64,000 nucleotides of DNA from Blastomussa wellsi (GCA_947652115.1 OX393570.1:15946430-16010429), one strand, 5' to 3'; positions 25,201-33,586 are shown, numbered from the stretch's first letter. Program-made: numbers and translations. The notes: a model not told the origin generated them from the letters alone.

Positions 25201-28200
25201 AATTCCCGGAGGGAATTCCCAGGGAGAGGAGCATGGTGCTCGTCGAAAATTTTGTGTTAAAGGGGCATTGTCACGCTATTGTAGCGTTACTTTAAAATGC
25301 TAAAAAGCTTGTATGCATCAGTAGAAACGCAACAATAATGATGGGTTACCAAGGACTGTAGTACAACGTTAAAACTGTTAACTCATGCTGTTACAGATGA
25401 CGAGGATGGAAATGGATTGAAACTTGAAAAAATTAGCAATTGTTTTTCAAGTTTTCCTGCTATGTTATGAAAACATCACCAAAAAATATTATGGTTAGCT
25501 TTCCGTGCTAAAATTTCATTCGAATTCTTCCTGATAATTCTGCAGGTCAATCTTGTGCGCAATAACAGGCACAAGACAATGATTTTGGCAGGGTTTCCCC
25601 GAAAACAGCAAACAGTGTCTCATTAAACTTCTAAAGGAGAATTATCATCATAGTGGTAATTGTGAAGAAGAGCTCCCGATTGCGTTTTTCTCTGCCGTCA
25701 ATCATAATAATTATGGTGACAGCCAATGAACCTTTAAAATCAGAAACAAACAAAATGGATCAAAATCTACCAATCACAGCTGACAGATGTGACCTTTTGA
25801 CCCTGTTGAAGTGAACTAAAACTTCCTAAGTTGTCCGCTTGATGATTGGCGGCAATGAAAAACGTAACTGTCGACATGAGCAGAGTTCGTGTGTTATGAG
25901 GCGCTACAAAGAGAAAGCTATGTTCGAAGCTGATGCTTCGTATCAGTTCATGTTCAAATCGCCCTACAATGCAAAGCGAACCCTTATGGTATATCATGTA
26001 TGTATCAATGATGTTTACCTCATAGCTAACATTGTTCTCTATTTCATAGGTTCCGGCATAATGAGCTTTTGGATGATTTTGTGTTTCTCGTCCCAATTGC
26101 CAGTGAAACAAAATAAAAGATAGATCGCATCTTTCGAATTTTGTATTCACTAATTGACATACGCATCCGCTGTATAATTTTATATGTATGCGTGCCGATA
26201 AGCCAATAAATCAAACATTGCGTGGATGCATGCCACGCAATAATTAGCCATTTCTAAATGATAGGGGGCATTTTTGAGTCAGCCATTAAATCTGAGTTTT
26301 ATTGGGTTAAACACAAAGACTTAGAACACTTTTGAAAATCTTATATTGAAGAGAGCTTTGTATGGCGTGGAGGGACAGGCGTCCCTCCAATCCATACTAA
26401 ACTTGTTTGAGGGATGACGGGACCACACCTTTATTTGGCAAAATGTTGTTGGTTCTAAGTAGTGTTGCATCCCTGTACGTGGGCGTAATACTGCTTTCTG
26501 TGACCAACACACCATATAACAAGTGTTACTAAAGTATTTTATGGTTCGATTTTCTTTCAGCTTTTTCTTTATAGATTCATTGCGAATGCCAATCTCAAAT
26601 TAAATATTTGTAAGTATCCAGTTATATTTTACCGCAACAGAATTTGCGGGCTTGCGTTTTTTAATGAGATAAAGCAATATTGTGAAGATGTGCCTTACAT
26701 CCTGTTTTATCTCTTAATTGTCAGACAGTGCCTCTCTTCAACCCCCCTCCCCCCAGGGGAGTGCTTCAATAGGGTCCTGGCGAATAACTGACGAGGGTAG
26801 ACTGGGGCAACCTTTCACAGTGGTCAAATGTGTCTTTAAATTTCTAAAACCCTTCGCTTTCGAGCCAAAAGTTAGGTTTTATACAACGTGTACGCCTAGG
26901 GAATTTCATCAATGTTATCCATGTAGTTTCTGGGCTCGAAATTTTGTTTCACAGTACTATTTTTAAAACGTTTCTTGCAAAACTGTTTTATTAAAAAAAA
27001 AACAACCACCTCCCCCCCCCCACAGCAATATTTCAGCTTCTGGTCAACCCCGGCTGTTCTTACTGACACGTAGAAGTTAGACCATTACATTCCTGGTGGA
27101 ACAACGGGCAGCTTCCTTAGCGGCCCGGAAAGATTAGCCTGCCACCATACATCACCCTGCGTAGTGATCCCCTACTCTGCCTGTTCCCACCTCCTACGAC
27201 ATGGACATGGGGATTGGACTTGAGGAGGTTTGCTGACACGTACACCTACCATATTTGTGTTCTGGCATCATGTACGAGTTGTTATACCGTAGTTTGTGAA
27301 TCAATCAAAACTCAGGAATTGCAATATACCACGGAAGGTGTTTGATAATTACATATCAGCCCATGGGCTTGTATGAGAGGGCTTGGTTTAGGAAGAATTT
27401 GTTAGCGTTTGAGATTTGAGAGTAAAGTGCTAAAGATCCAAACACAATGACCCTGTGAGTTCACGAGTCTTGACTGCGTGATCCAGAGTCCAGCGCACTG
27501 ACCATTACGCCATTACTCTTTTTAATCTAATGACTGACAAACTGTTTCCTATTCACAGTTTTGATGATGATGACCGGGATTCTGGTGAACGGCCCTTATG
27601 CTTTAATCACCACCGCAGTATCAGCTAACCTGGTATGTTCTCTGTTGTAAAGTTTAGAGCTTAACGTCATTTCCTATTATTATATGGCTACAATAGTACG
27701 CACACTCTGATTGGCTGCTGAGCGGGCAAGATTTTCTTGTAATGACCGGGCATTATGAATTTTTTTAGTGGTTAAATTTGCCCTAGATCTTGGCGTAATA
27801 AAGACAAAAGTTGTCTCATTTTCAAAGAAACTGTTTCTTCTGTCACTTCGGATTTCTATCGCATGACCAGGTTTGTTTCAGTTCAGTGAAACACGACCTC
27901 GAATTACCTCTTACGCGTGCAAGCTTCCGGGTTCTTTTTTTCAGCGCTAAAAAGGCCATACATCAGATTTCCCCGTAATGACCCCACTCTCGGTTAGTAA
28001 GTGGTATGTATGGCAGTGCGCATCCTTGCAGGACATAATTTCACGCGCGTTCAGTGATCATGCGCGATCGACGCACACATTAAGGGCCTGGTTACCTGGC
28101 GAATTCCATCCCAGGCTGGTTGACTGAAACTTCAAACCGGTTCAGTATAAGTGCTGAGATTTCAGCTCGACTTCCAGAATAAGTCTTCTTAACGGAGCTA

Positions 28201-31200
28201 CGTCACTGTTTGAAAATTTTAACCTAAAGTTTTCAAAATCGGCATTTGTAATCCATTTCAATCTTCTCCATCCTTAACCATCCTTTCTTGTTGCTTTTTG
28301 CTTTGGTGTCTTTATTTCTTAGGAGACAATTAGTTTTAGGTTTCCTACGTTTTAAAGGTAATTCAAAAATAAATCAAAATATCATGACGTTAGTTTTTAG
28401 ACGAGACCTAAATTCACCATGTAATTTATCCCTAAACTGAAATGGAGACTGAAATGTGCCACAGTGAAGTAAATGGTCCTTTTCTCGATAACGAATATAA
28501 TGATTTATCATTTTTAGTAAAATCCAACTAGTGGTCTATTATCAATGCTGCGTTCTGATTGGTTGAGCTACTACCAGGCTATATGTTATAGCCCACTAGT
28601 AGCGAAAGCGCCGGCTTTGAAAACCAAAACAAAATTATTCTCTTGTTTTGAATTGAGCAATAACTTTCTTTCCGTAAAGTAAATAATTTAGGCCAATTGG
28701 CAGTGCAGAAAAAGAAACCATAGTGCATATAATCATAGCGATATTATAACTGAGGAATTATTGCTTATCAATAAGTTGCTGTTGTCCCTAAACGAATATT
28801 GGGACCCCTATTTTTATTTCAAAATTTTAGTTTAAAGATAAGCAATCACTGGACAAAGTTTGATGAATCCTCAGTTTCGTTTCTAGTTAAGTGAATGACC
28901 TTAGAAGAGCTATGTAAATTTACTTAGATCCAATGTACTGATGATTGTTTTGCAGGGAACACATCCTTGTCTTCAAGGCAATACTAAGGCTATGGCTACC
29001 GTCACGGCTATTATTGACGGCACCGGATCAATGGGTGAGAACAGCATGCTAGAGATATAATAGTTATTAAGGAGTTATCGTTTGTCTCACGATGTAGTCA
29101 CTTGTGATGTGGACCGCGACGTTTCGGCTGCAAACTGCTAGCCTTCATCACGCAATAAGGTCGACTGGCTACGTGTAGCTTTATAAAGCATGCTGCTCCG
29201 CTGGAGCACCATGCTATATAGATATAATGATATATAGATATAACGTTATATAGATATAATGTTAGCAGTTTTTACAAAGCTAAGATCAAAGTTCTTCCGT
29301 GCCGTTACAGTGGTTAGTTTCAGCTAAACTGTGGATTACTCTCATAGTTCCTTTCTCTACCCAGGCGTATAAATGGGCACCAGCGAATTTAATGCACAAG
29401 GGCGTAGCTGGGGGGAGGGGGTGTCCTGGGGTGTCCATGACTCCCCCCCCCCCGTTTGTGAGACTTTTCAAGTAAACAACGTACAATATTCTAGCCTGCG
29501 TGCAGCCGTCTCCTATTTCCTAAAGCGGAAATAGGAGACGGCTGCACGCAGGCTAACAATATTCATGTAGCGAAAACGCACAAAACCAAAGAATCAACAT
29601 CGTGACATATAGTGTGATCCCCCTTTGAAAAATCCGGGCTACTCCCCTGGGGCAACCCTGTGATAAAAAGCATTCCACACAGAGGGGGAGTAGAAACACT
29701 CCACTAGGGTTAGAAGGATAGACGTTACAGTTAACTAGTTATCTCATAATGAGTTAACCAGTCAGAGCTGGACGGCAAAGCATGCTACCTGCGTAAGACG
29801 CGGGAAAAGTCACGTGAGCGAAACTGTTATTTTCTGATTGGCCGATATGCAACCTCTTAGCGTTCATTGGTTTGAGTATGGTGCCGGAAGTCCTAAGTCT
29901 CTAAGGCAAACACTATAAACTTGAGAGACAATTGTTGGTCATTATTGCACCAAATGAATAGTTCATAGCCATCAGAATTGTGTGTATGATGAGAGGGAGC
30001 CCAGAGGTTAGTCAAGGAAATTTGCAATTTGGGGGAGGGGAGAGGCAGATGTAGTGCCACTGAGGTCTTTAGCTCACCACCCACTAATCTTTAAAGCACA
30101 CACAGTGTTGTTTTTTTTAACTGATGTCCTGGAGTTTCGTTTATATATTTTTTTTCTTTTTTTGTTATAGGTGCTGCTCTTGGACCACTTCTAACGGGCA
30201 TAATCTCGCCAACGGTATGTAAACCGTCACTGTTCATTTTATAAATTCTTCCAGCTGGTCTCTATACATGTCTTGTTGCTGTAGTTGGAGGAATTTTGCT
30301 GTCTAAGCCGTTCATCTTTTGGTGCTGTAGTGTGAAACCCTTTTGTCAGCATCTTCCGTCCGCAGTCGATCGAATATGATATGCCGCTAACGTTTTCGAT
30401 TTTGTGTTGTTTTCAGGGTTGGGACAACGTATTTTTCATGCTAATGACCGCCGATGTTTTAGCAGCCATAGTAAGTCCATTTGAAGATTACCAACTTGTA
30501 TCTTTTAGCTGGTTTAGCACCTCGAGGCTTTCAAAGGAAACGTAAACTGCTCTCCAGTGATTAGCGAACCGTTAATTGCAAAACGTACTTGTTTAGTTCG
30601 TGACAAAACAGCTGTTACGTTAGAGCGTTTTTCACTTGTTTACTGCGCTCAGTGATTGGTTATAAAAACTCGCGCCACTTTCTCAACCAATCAGAAGTGC
30701 AACCAAATCCAATTGTGACTCGCGCTTATGTTTTTCCCGCGCTTCGTGACGACTACATGGATTGCCTTTTGTGATTACTTTGGTTTGGGTTTTTCGGAAC
30801 TCCATCCAAACTCTAATAACTTAAGTCATCGTGTTATCTCTTGCAGCTCCTCAGCAGACAAGTCTGGTTTGAAATTTGTCAGAAATGCTTGAGATACAGG
30901 TGAGCCAACCTTGTCTTCGTAAAATTGTGGGAGGAGGCGGGAGCAGACGCGAACGTTTGATATATCAAAATTCAAACATGGCAGCGAGGCTTTCTGGTTA
31001 AACTTGTTTTTTTTCTTCTTTCTTTCTCTTTTTCTTGTGAGAATTAACAGACGACGGAGTATTTCAAAATTAGTAGTTAGTATAGGAAATCGCACGACCT
31101 CGAGTACAATTCGTGATTAATAGGTACGATTGATGTTTTGAAAGGTCTGAAAGTTGCACGAGCCATTCTCGTACCTATTAATCACGAATTGTACGAGAAG

Positions 31201-31580
31201 GTCGTGCGATTTTTTGTTTACAGTACATTCGACAATATTAAAAGAAAAAAGACCGGGTTTGTTTCTTACCTCTACATAAAATCGCTAAAGAATTTTGTCG
31301 AGTTTTTCCGCCGAATATTCTTCAAGTTAGGACTAAATTTGCTCTCTTCAACCCAGCTGATGTTGCAACCCGTCAGTGCATCTGTAACAAGGACATGTCA
31401 GCTTTTCATAACTATTTTTGTCCTTGCCTTCGTTGTTTCCACAGAGAGCGCAATACCTTGGGATATATGGAGTCTGGAACCGCACATTCGGTAAACAGAG
31501 ATGCAAGGCGATTTGGACAGAATCAAAGTCGGAACGAGGAAGAGCCGCTTCTATACAACGATTTGTACAATCCGGCGTAA
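1238..31580 (+). CDS. SLC37A2: SLC37A1/A2-type sugar-phosphate/phosphate exchanger, 23 exons
   Basis: Major-facilitator transporter of the organophosphate:phosphate antiporter family; vertebrate SLC37A1/A2 exchange glucose-6-phosphate for phosphate across internal membranes. Exons: 1238-1335, 1422-1503, 5916-5970, 6991-7072, 7800-7935, 9714-9734, 10207-10262, 14278-14370, 15717-15790, 16394-16437, 17790-17837, 18425-18496, 19777-19875, 22472-22562, 23085-23159, 25043-25128, 26561-26609, 27559-27632, 28956-29034, 30171-30214, 30417-30470, 30847-30899, 31445-31580. All junctions are GT-AG and the 1701-nt frame closes at 566 aa. Family signatures are HLSRKPISVVK (exon 2), SSGWPSVVECVGNWFGKG (exon 7), GIWNSHTSFGNILGS (exon 8), WLPFYIEN (exon 14), LVNGPYALITTAVSANL (exon 18) and ATVTAIIDGTGSMG (exon 19). 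These fit SLC37A1/A2 better than A3 or A4. The variable loop between transmembrane halves (exons 10-13) is serine/acid rich. The C-terminus holds EEEPLL, an acidic dileucine. Exon 6 is only 21 nt. Human A2 is 505 aa, so this protein is slightly longer. Confidence 0.93.
3161..3380. repeat. Tandem repeat, ~105-bp unit, two copies plus start of a third
   Basis: Units begin with the block TGCATTG at 3161, 3272 and 3374. Each carries CACATG...TTCATG...GTTTGCATTCTCACTT, then an AAACTGGT-TCAC block, then GTTTTACCATGTTTGCAT. Spacing is 111 and 102 bp. It gives short open frames that are repeat read-through. Confidence 0.7.
3510..3630. repeat. G-rich tract in intron 2
   Basis: The plus strand carries runs of G including one of about 14 at 3606-3620, next to GGGGTGAGGGGGGAGGGGG near 3552. 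Several G-runs of three or more lie within 70 bp, so a G-quadruplex on the sense strand is possible. It looks like part of a dispersed element. No function is shown. Confidence 0.4.
5180..5463. repeat. Palindromic MITE, copy 1
   Basis: An inverted repeat with arms GAGACAGTGTTTCATC and GATGAAACACTGTCTCGAG flanks a core reading GAAAATACGACGCGCAGCGG. A near-identical copy lies at 6020-6304. The shared block continues past the palindrome to GAATTATTAATGAGTTTGAG, so the unit is wider than the hairpin. Confidence 0.7.
5550..5621 (-). tRNA. tRNA-Thr-like sequence (GGT), probably pseudo
   Basis: Seven paired acceptor bases (GGCTTCA with TGAAGCC), an A box AGCTCAGTTGG and a B box GGTTTGAATCC are present. 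The anticodon loop reads CCGGTAT, so the anticodon would be GGT (Thr). Position 33 is C instead of the normal U and the T stem is mispaired. It lies inside a foldback repeat, so a working tRNA gene is unlikely. Confidence 0.4.
5693..5764 (+). tRNA. tRNA-Thr-like sequence (AGT), probably pseudo
   Basis: The acceptor arms GGCTTCA/TGAAGCC pair fully, the T arm ACAGG/CCTGT pairs fully, and A box (TAGCTTAGTTGG) and B box (GGTTCAAATCC) are intact. The loop CCAGTGT implies anticodon AGT (Thr), but base 33 is C instead of U. It is better folded than its inverted partner at 5550-5621. Polymerase III transcription is possible; decoding is doubtful. Confidence 0.4.
6020..6304. repeat. Palindromic MITE, copy 2
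   Basis: This is the second copy of the element at 5180-5463, in the same orientation and 840 bp away, with arms GAGACAGTGTTTCATCGGG and the complement. The two copies flank the tRNA-like foldback, so a segmental duplication around intron 2/3 is one explanation. Confidence 0.7.
7183..7290. repeat. CAT trinucleotide microsatellite
   Basis: Interrupted (CAT)n on the plus strand in intron 4 of the SLC37-type gene. It yields poly-Ile or poly-Met open frames that are not genes. Confidence 0.9.
7303..7560 (+). mobile_element. 3' end of a LINE (non-LTR retrotransposon), severely 5'-truncated
   Basis: The frame 7303-7399 reads LWNSLDYSIKLCDSVTVFKN and on to KLLKEL before TAA, the usual C-terminus of LINE reverse-transcriptase proteins (W-N-S-L, then F-K-x-x-L). 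A 3' untranslated stretch follows, ending in AATAAAGTATGTATG with a short (GTAT)n tail at 7541-7560. The insert is same-sense as the host gene and lies in intron 4. Everything upstream is replaced by a CAT microsatellite. Confidence 0.7.
7586..7755. repeat. Interrupted CAT microsatellite
   Basis: A second CAT/CAC-rich stretch in intron 4, starting 26 bp after the LINE tail and ending about 45 bp before the exon 5 acceptor. Degenerate, with no gene content. Confidence 0.85.
7936..9713 (+). other. Intron 5 of the SLC37-type gene, no recognised features
   Basis: A 1.8-kb intron. I see only an inverted motif at about 8173-8230 (GGTTATCTTAACCC, then CCAGG...CCTGG) and an AT-rich end. No coding frame, RNA gene or element end can be supported. 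Confidence 0.5.
10601..10796 (+). repeat. Left transposon end: seven CGATATAACGAT repeats
   Basis: Exact 12-mers start at 10612, 10627, 10644, 10708, 10723, 10740 and 10785. The first three and next three form two near-identical triplets 96 bp apart, showing a tandem duplication of the end. Iterated subterminal motifs like this usually bind the transposase's helix-turn-helix domains; that role is inferred. Confidence 0.85.
10906..11436 (-). CDS. HIRAN-like gene carried by the transposon
   Basis: Two coding exons, 11335-11436 and 10906-11196, joined across a 138-nt intron, give about 130 aa from an ATG at 11436. Before the junction: SFKSCIRGYHEYKEIWDAAI then GEVLDCEE. After it: HEPNNPHDTHAVAIKR, VIVGHVPLTLSRLFHLFLKH and VTGKRRNKGIGLEIPATYTF. 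The order G-Y-H, E-P-x-N-P-x-D-x-x-A-V and V-G-H-V-P is the layout I know from HIRAN domains (HLTF/Rad5 type, binding DNA ends) and from uncharacterised cnidarian proteins. The donor is a weak GTTTAA and leaves one residue more than expected before E-P. The frame stays open upstream to about 11648 without another ATG, so the 5' end is uncertain. It is divergent from the transposase. Confidence 0.6.
11715..13370 (+). CDS. Pogo/Tigger-type transposase, intact, 551 aa
   Basis: An unspliced intact frame. The N-terminus is a CENP-B/Psq-type helix-turn-helix (about 27-75, RRVLSLEEKYKVVKAINSGK). A CENP-B-type second DNA-binding domain follows (about 98-153, with GFLDRFKERQGI). The DDE_1 catalytic core has D194 in FNADETGLLW, D301 in LLFIDNCTAHVS and D332 in LQPADQGII. 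Thirty residues separate the last two, giving a DD30D triad, with all three acids present. The C-terminal tail is acidic, then ends QTKLDEYFN, a match to the PCNA-interacting (PIP) box Q-x-x-L-x-x-aromatic-F at 543-550. PCNA binding has been reported for Drosophila pogo transposase. It should bind the 12-mer arrays at both ends, cut and reinsert at TA. No frameshift or stop was seen. Confidence 0.93.
   Translation: MSSEENVDGIRVRKPGAKKATAKKTSSRRVLSLEEKYKVVKAINSGKKQAEVAQRFDPPLSQSTVATIVRSKKEIISAYEGGLYKDKRKRMKQPSYPDVEKALAEWFKKVRSINVPVNGPLLAEKARYFAEQLGYENFKASNGFLDRFKERQGITGQNVCGEEKSVDPTVVDTWTERLPDICRDYEPRDRFNADETGLLWKAAPTQTLHLKGQKCSGGKNSKERVTVLVACNQDGTDKLPLLVIGKYAKPRCFRGSNMDLIPVTYKSQKKAWIDSVLFEEWVRKIDRKMKAANRRILLFIDNCTAHVSVTGLTNTRLIFFPPNCTSRLQPADQGIIQNLKVHYRQAMIRRMLQYLDEDQPIKAIDLKDATFMLAKAWDNVSLDTIQNCWRKAGFPGVVVEPTQDPFESDEEGVEQGGESSLWRRVVEQYPSLADVSFNQFASLDEDVFTENQMTENDAEREALEAVQPVPDASSQGDESDSDDDISVIEPTPLTPVEATEAVKAVRDFIITLDNSGEREREFLSSLSSMEDAFSRMRVKTMRQTKLDEYFN
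13654..13782 (+). repeat. Right transposon end: five CGATATAACGAT repeats
   Basis: Copies start at 13654, 13708 and 13724 in direct orientation, and at 13689 and 13760 inverted. The last merges with the terminal inverted repeat. Arrangement differs from the left end (7 direct copies), so the two ends are functionally asymmetric. Confidence 0.85.
13875..13930. mobile_element. Fragment of a second pogo-like element end
   Basis: Begins CAGTAGAACCTGTTAATCCA after TA and contains GGTTGAATTAACAGGG, the motif in both orientations. It resembles the Tigger end in design (CAGT-GAACC start, palindromic subterminal repeats) but has a different 12-mer. No opposite end was found nearby. Confidence 0.4.
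15640..15690 (+). mobile_element. SINE/LINE 3' tail
   Basis: CCCTCGTTAAATAAAGTCTT followed by three CTTAC units. The same CCCTCGTTAAA-AAAG junction ends the SINE at 46258-46560, so this is the 3' end of a related retroposon. It lies just before exon 9 of the SLC37-type gene. Confidence 0.5.
16053..16275 (+). mobile_element. Dispersed MITE family A, copy 1 (left-truncated)
   Basis: Shares AATAATGAGCTCA, CGTCCGAAACTTCAGCAAAA and CAGCCGCCATTGTT with the copy at 49392-49610, and ends TTGGATTTTACTAAA. The left end lacks the AAATCCAACTAG terminus and starts in an AATAGCCCATGAGG block instead. Located in intron 9. Confidence 0.75.
16620..16719. repeat. Palindromic MITE
   Basis: Arms of about 38 bp containing CTTCTCGTGTCCAACTCGAT and its complement, separated by a 19-bp loop. 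No target duplication was resolved. Located in intron 10. Confidence 0.75.
17978..18110. repeat. Diverged half-copy of the tRNA-like foldback family
   Basis: Shares GTGAACTGCGGATGTA, GCAGTGAATTTCCAATTTAA and AATTCAGGGCTTCAACAGG with the foldback at 5483-5850. It runs into the tRNA-like part (AATCAAACCCGTAACCT) and stops. Confidence 0.65.
18149..18210. repeat. Short palindrome
   Basis: TTTTCCCCTTAGATTTATGG and its complement around a 13-bp loop, in intron 11. Likely a small MITE. Confidence 0.6.
18534..19311. mobile_element. Non-autonomous DNA transposon with TTAA flanks
   Basis: Termini GGGCCCATTAACC and its diverged complement (GTTGATGGGCCC) lie inside TTAA on both sides (18530-18533, 19312-19315). 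A second shared block, GTTGCTAAGGA, follows in both ends. The duplication could be TTAA (piggyBac-like) or TTA (Harbinger-like) plus one base. The 778-bp interior has no open frame of note. It sits in intron 12 of the SLC37-type gene. Confidence 0.65.
19493..19612. repeat. Second diverged half-copy of the tRNA-like foldback family
   Basis: Contains AATGTGAACTGCGGATGTAT and GAATTTCCAATTTTAGTAAT, then AAGAAGCCTGAAAAATTC where the tRNA-like part would begin. Located in intron 12, after the TTAA element. Confidence 0.6.
20099..21257. mobile_element. DNA transposon with TACCC-ATTCACACC ends and an internal direct repeat
   Basis: The left end reads TACCCGATTCACACCAAAGC; the right end is the complement of TACCCCATTCACACCAACAA, followed by a shared GTTTAGTTAAAC. 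Inside, 20258-20360 and 20719-20830 are direct repeats (GGTTTCTTTTGG, CAGGCATGAACCACATACAT, ACAACTAATTATC). Short minus-strand frames inside match nothing I recognise. It occupies intron 13 of the SLC37-type gene. Confidence 0.55.
22575..23002. repeat. Minisatellite of GTCAAGTCAGTCG-type units
   Basis: Units of 8-13 bp (GGTCAAGTCAGTC and shorter AGTC forms) run for over 400 bp, starting 12 bp after the exon 14 donor. The 3' part simplifies to CAAT and CAGT repeats. The open frame across it (Ser/Gln/Val-rich) is array read-through. Length is likely polymorphic. Confidence 0.9.
23440..23806. mobile_element. Decayed pogo-like element end
   Basis: CCCGTTAATACG occurs at about 23443 and 23747, and the right end reads ATATCAATGGGGTTACACTG followed by TA. 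The design (iterated motif plus a ...CACTG-TA end) parallels the Tigger termini at 10601-13782, but the motif differs. The left terminus is unclear. Confidence 0.45.
24164..24276. repeat. Palindromic MITE
   Basis: Arms TCATAAAACACTCTGGACAT and the diverged complement (TTCTCAAATGCCCGTCG, then TGTTTTATGA) flank a core with CTCGCCTGTGGCTCATC. It abuts the Penelope-type terminal fragment that follows. Confidence 0.6.
24277..24346 (+). mobile_element. Solo terminal repeat of the Penelope-like element
   Basis: Matches the terminal repeats at 33867-33950 and 35291-35374 over TTGGTTTTATCAACTGGGTT, GGCCACCGTAAAGAGATTCA and AGAGCT. No coding part follows. It lies in intron 15 of the SLC37-type gene. 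Confidence 0.7.
25192..25236. repeat. Short perfect palindrome
   Basis: TCTCCCTGGGAATTCCC and its complement around a 4-bp loop, just after exon 16. It could form a strong hairpin in the pre-mRNA. Confidence 0.6.
28513..28640 (-). mobile_element. MITE family A, copy 2 (reverse orientation, truncated)
   Basis: Starts TTTAGTAAAATCCAACTAG, then CATTGATAATAGACC in complement, GGTTGAGCTACTACC and GGCTTTGAAAACCAAAAC. Same family as 16053-16275 and 49392-49610. Located in intron 18 of the SLC37-type gene. Confidence 0.75.
29337..29392 (+). mobile_element. Fragment of the SINE core seen at 46690-46985
   Basis: Shares CTCTCA-AGT-CCT-TCTC, ACCCAGGCGTATAAATGGG and ACC-GCGAA with the minus-strand SINE at 46690-46985. 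Only about 55 bp remain, with no tRNA head. Confidence 0.6.
29491..29555. mobile_element. 65-bp palindromic MITE with 8-bp target duplication
   Basis: Arms CTAGCCTGCGTGCAGCCGTC and the complement, fused almost without a loop. Exact 8-bp duplication ACAATATT at 29483-29490 and 29556-29563. An 8-bp duplication is typical of hAT-type insertion. A 40-bp relative lies at 37931-37970. Confidence 0.85.
31086..31214. repeat. Foldback MITE in the last SLC37 intron
   Basis: Left arm AAATCGCACGACCTCGAGTA and TTCGTGATTAATAGGTACGA; the right arm is the complement (TCGTACCTATTAATCACGAA, GAGAAGGTCGTGCGATTT). Arms are about 46 bp with a 33-bp loop. Confidence 0.75.
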
Positions 31581-33017
31581 AAAGGAATGCAGTACAGTAG
31601 CTGTTATTAACAGAGTTTGGCAAATGAAAGAATTTCTTTATTCAATTAAGGCATTTGGCCGAGAACTGCGTTACTTTTTGCGGTCGTTTAGTTATGAAAA
31701 CAAAGGGTTTCATACAACCAATCACAGGATTGCAGCGTACAATAATTAACCAATCAGAGTTTAGAGTAGACGCGCTTGGCCGCTGTTAGAGGCGGGAAAT
31801 GTCGAATGCGCTTAAATCTGAAAACATCTGATTGGTTGAGAGGTCACGATTTAATTCTGATTGGTGGAAGCGCTCTTTGCAAGTTCCCCAAAGCAACAGT
31901 TATAAGAAAATGAGACATCGTAAAATCGCTGAAGCATTCAGTGAACGCAAATTCGACCCAAAAGCCAATTTGAATGAAGAAATTCTCAGCATTGACGTGC
32001 AACATTAAAATTGTTGTTGTATAGGTGATTTCCAGGAATTCTAGGAAAAATAATGGGAACACATCAAATTCAATGGAAATGAAACATTAACATAGTGTGT
32101 GTTGACGCTATTTTATCAATTTCTTGTAAGGTCTAAGTTTTGTTTCTTTGCATCATAACTTTGAAGGAGTGAAAGAATAATCGTAAAAAATATTTGCAGT
32201 AGTTTGATATCGACATTAATGTAGTTTTACAAAGCAAATCGTCGGAATTTTAGTCATTTCTTTATTTTGCTCTAAGCAAATGTGAAAAGAAACTACCGGT
32301 AGGTGTAGATATGTGATCGAAAAAATCCATACATAAGTCGTCATTCTATTTTAGTCACTTTCAAGGCAAATCGTCATTTGATGGAGGTAGTTACAACTAA
32401 TTTTCTTCAAAGAGTTAGTAGTATTTTTGTAGTTCGTGTTTCATTAGATCGATTTAACGTGCTGGGAATGCTGTGGAAAGAGATTTCTGTTGGGCCGAGA
32501 GAATAAAGTATAGGTCAGTTTGTAGAATACGTGGTTGCGTACAGTTCATGGTTGGAATACTCGTTTGTTAAAGAGGTAAGCAAACAAGCTTCCAAAAGTA
32601 AACTCTTTGTTGAACTATTGTTAATTGGATTTTCGACAAATGTTACTCCAAACAATTTACAAATCAACATTTTATTATCCAATTGAAGTACAGTTAGCGT
32701 TATTATTAATATATATTTTTTTAATTTTGTAACGTATTTTCAAATTTGGGTGGGATATCTCTAATCATAGGCCTGCAGAAATTTATAGCATTTTGATATA
32801 ATTCCAAGGAATTAAAATAGGCCTGTTACAATTGAAGAAATTCTCTGAATTTTAATTTAATTCCAAGGAATTAGAATTAGCCCTGTTGCAATATTGTAGA
32901 AGTTCTTAGAATTTTAATTTAATTCTAAGGAATAAGAATACTTTTACAAAGTCTTTCGAGCAGTGAAAAATTGTAAATTACATGACATTGGTTGAATTAA
33001 AAAAAGAGGGATTAACT
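31581..33017. other. Convergent spacer between the SLC37-type gene and the ankyrin gene
   Basis: Holds both 3' untranslated regions. An AATAAA near 32501 is a candidate poly(A) signal for the SLC37-type gene, 0.9 kb after its stop; a nearer one was not found. A degenerate tandem repeat lies at 32765-32945. No coding frame is supported. Confidence 0.45.
32765..32945. repeat. Degenerate tandem repeat, ~50-60-bp unit, three copies
   Basis: Units start AGGCCTG/AGCCCTG at 32769, 32819 and 32879, each with TTAATTCCAAGGAATTA-type palindromic blocks. It lies next to the 3' end of the ankyrin gene. Confidence 0.65.
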
Positions 33018-33546
33018 TCAGTTTGTTTTAGCATTTTTTACACGCTCCTTCTCAAACATAGCGGCCTTGAGTATATTAGCCACGTCGTCGTTTTCTGTCG
33101 TCATATCAATGGGTCGATTCCCATTCTTGTCTGGGATGTTGAGGTCAGCATTTGCCTTTATAAGTAGTTTTGTAAACCTGCTGTCGTGTCGATGTACGCT
33201 CATGTGTAACGCCGTCTCATGACCTTCCTCTGAAAACAAGATAAACAGGTTTCTATTCAGTTCAGGAAATGGATATCCCGCACCACACAAGGGCAGTCTA
33301 CTTTTTGAGTATTGAAGTTGTTAAAATCTCAAGCCGAAACTGTAAATAAACTGCTTTCTCGGTCTCTGGGTTATGCTAAAACAATTCAACGGCTCAATCA
33401 CTAGCGATTCTTGTAGAAACCTCGAGCTTGTCATCTTGTTGTTAAATAGCTGACAGCAGAAGTAACACATAATAAAATATGAGCGGGAGATCTGTATGGG
33501 CATTTACAATGGCGAGCCGATAGGCGAGCCATTGTAAAGCCCATAC

Positions 33547-33586
<40 letters not shown>

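Noticed and set aside
1238..31580. SLC37A3 or SLC37A4 identity
   Set aside because: The motifs in exons 2, 7, 8, 18 and 19 match the A1/A2 subgroup; A3 and A4 differ at these positions.
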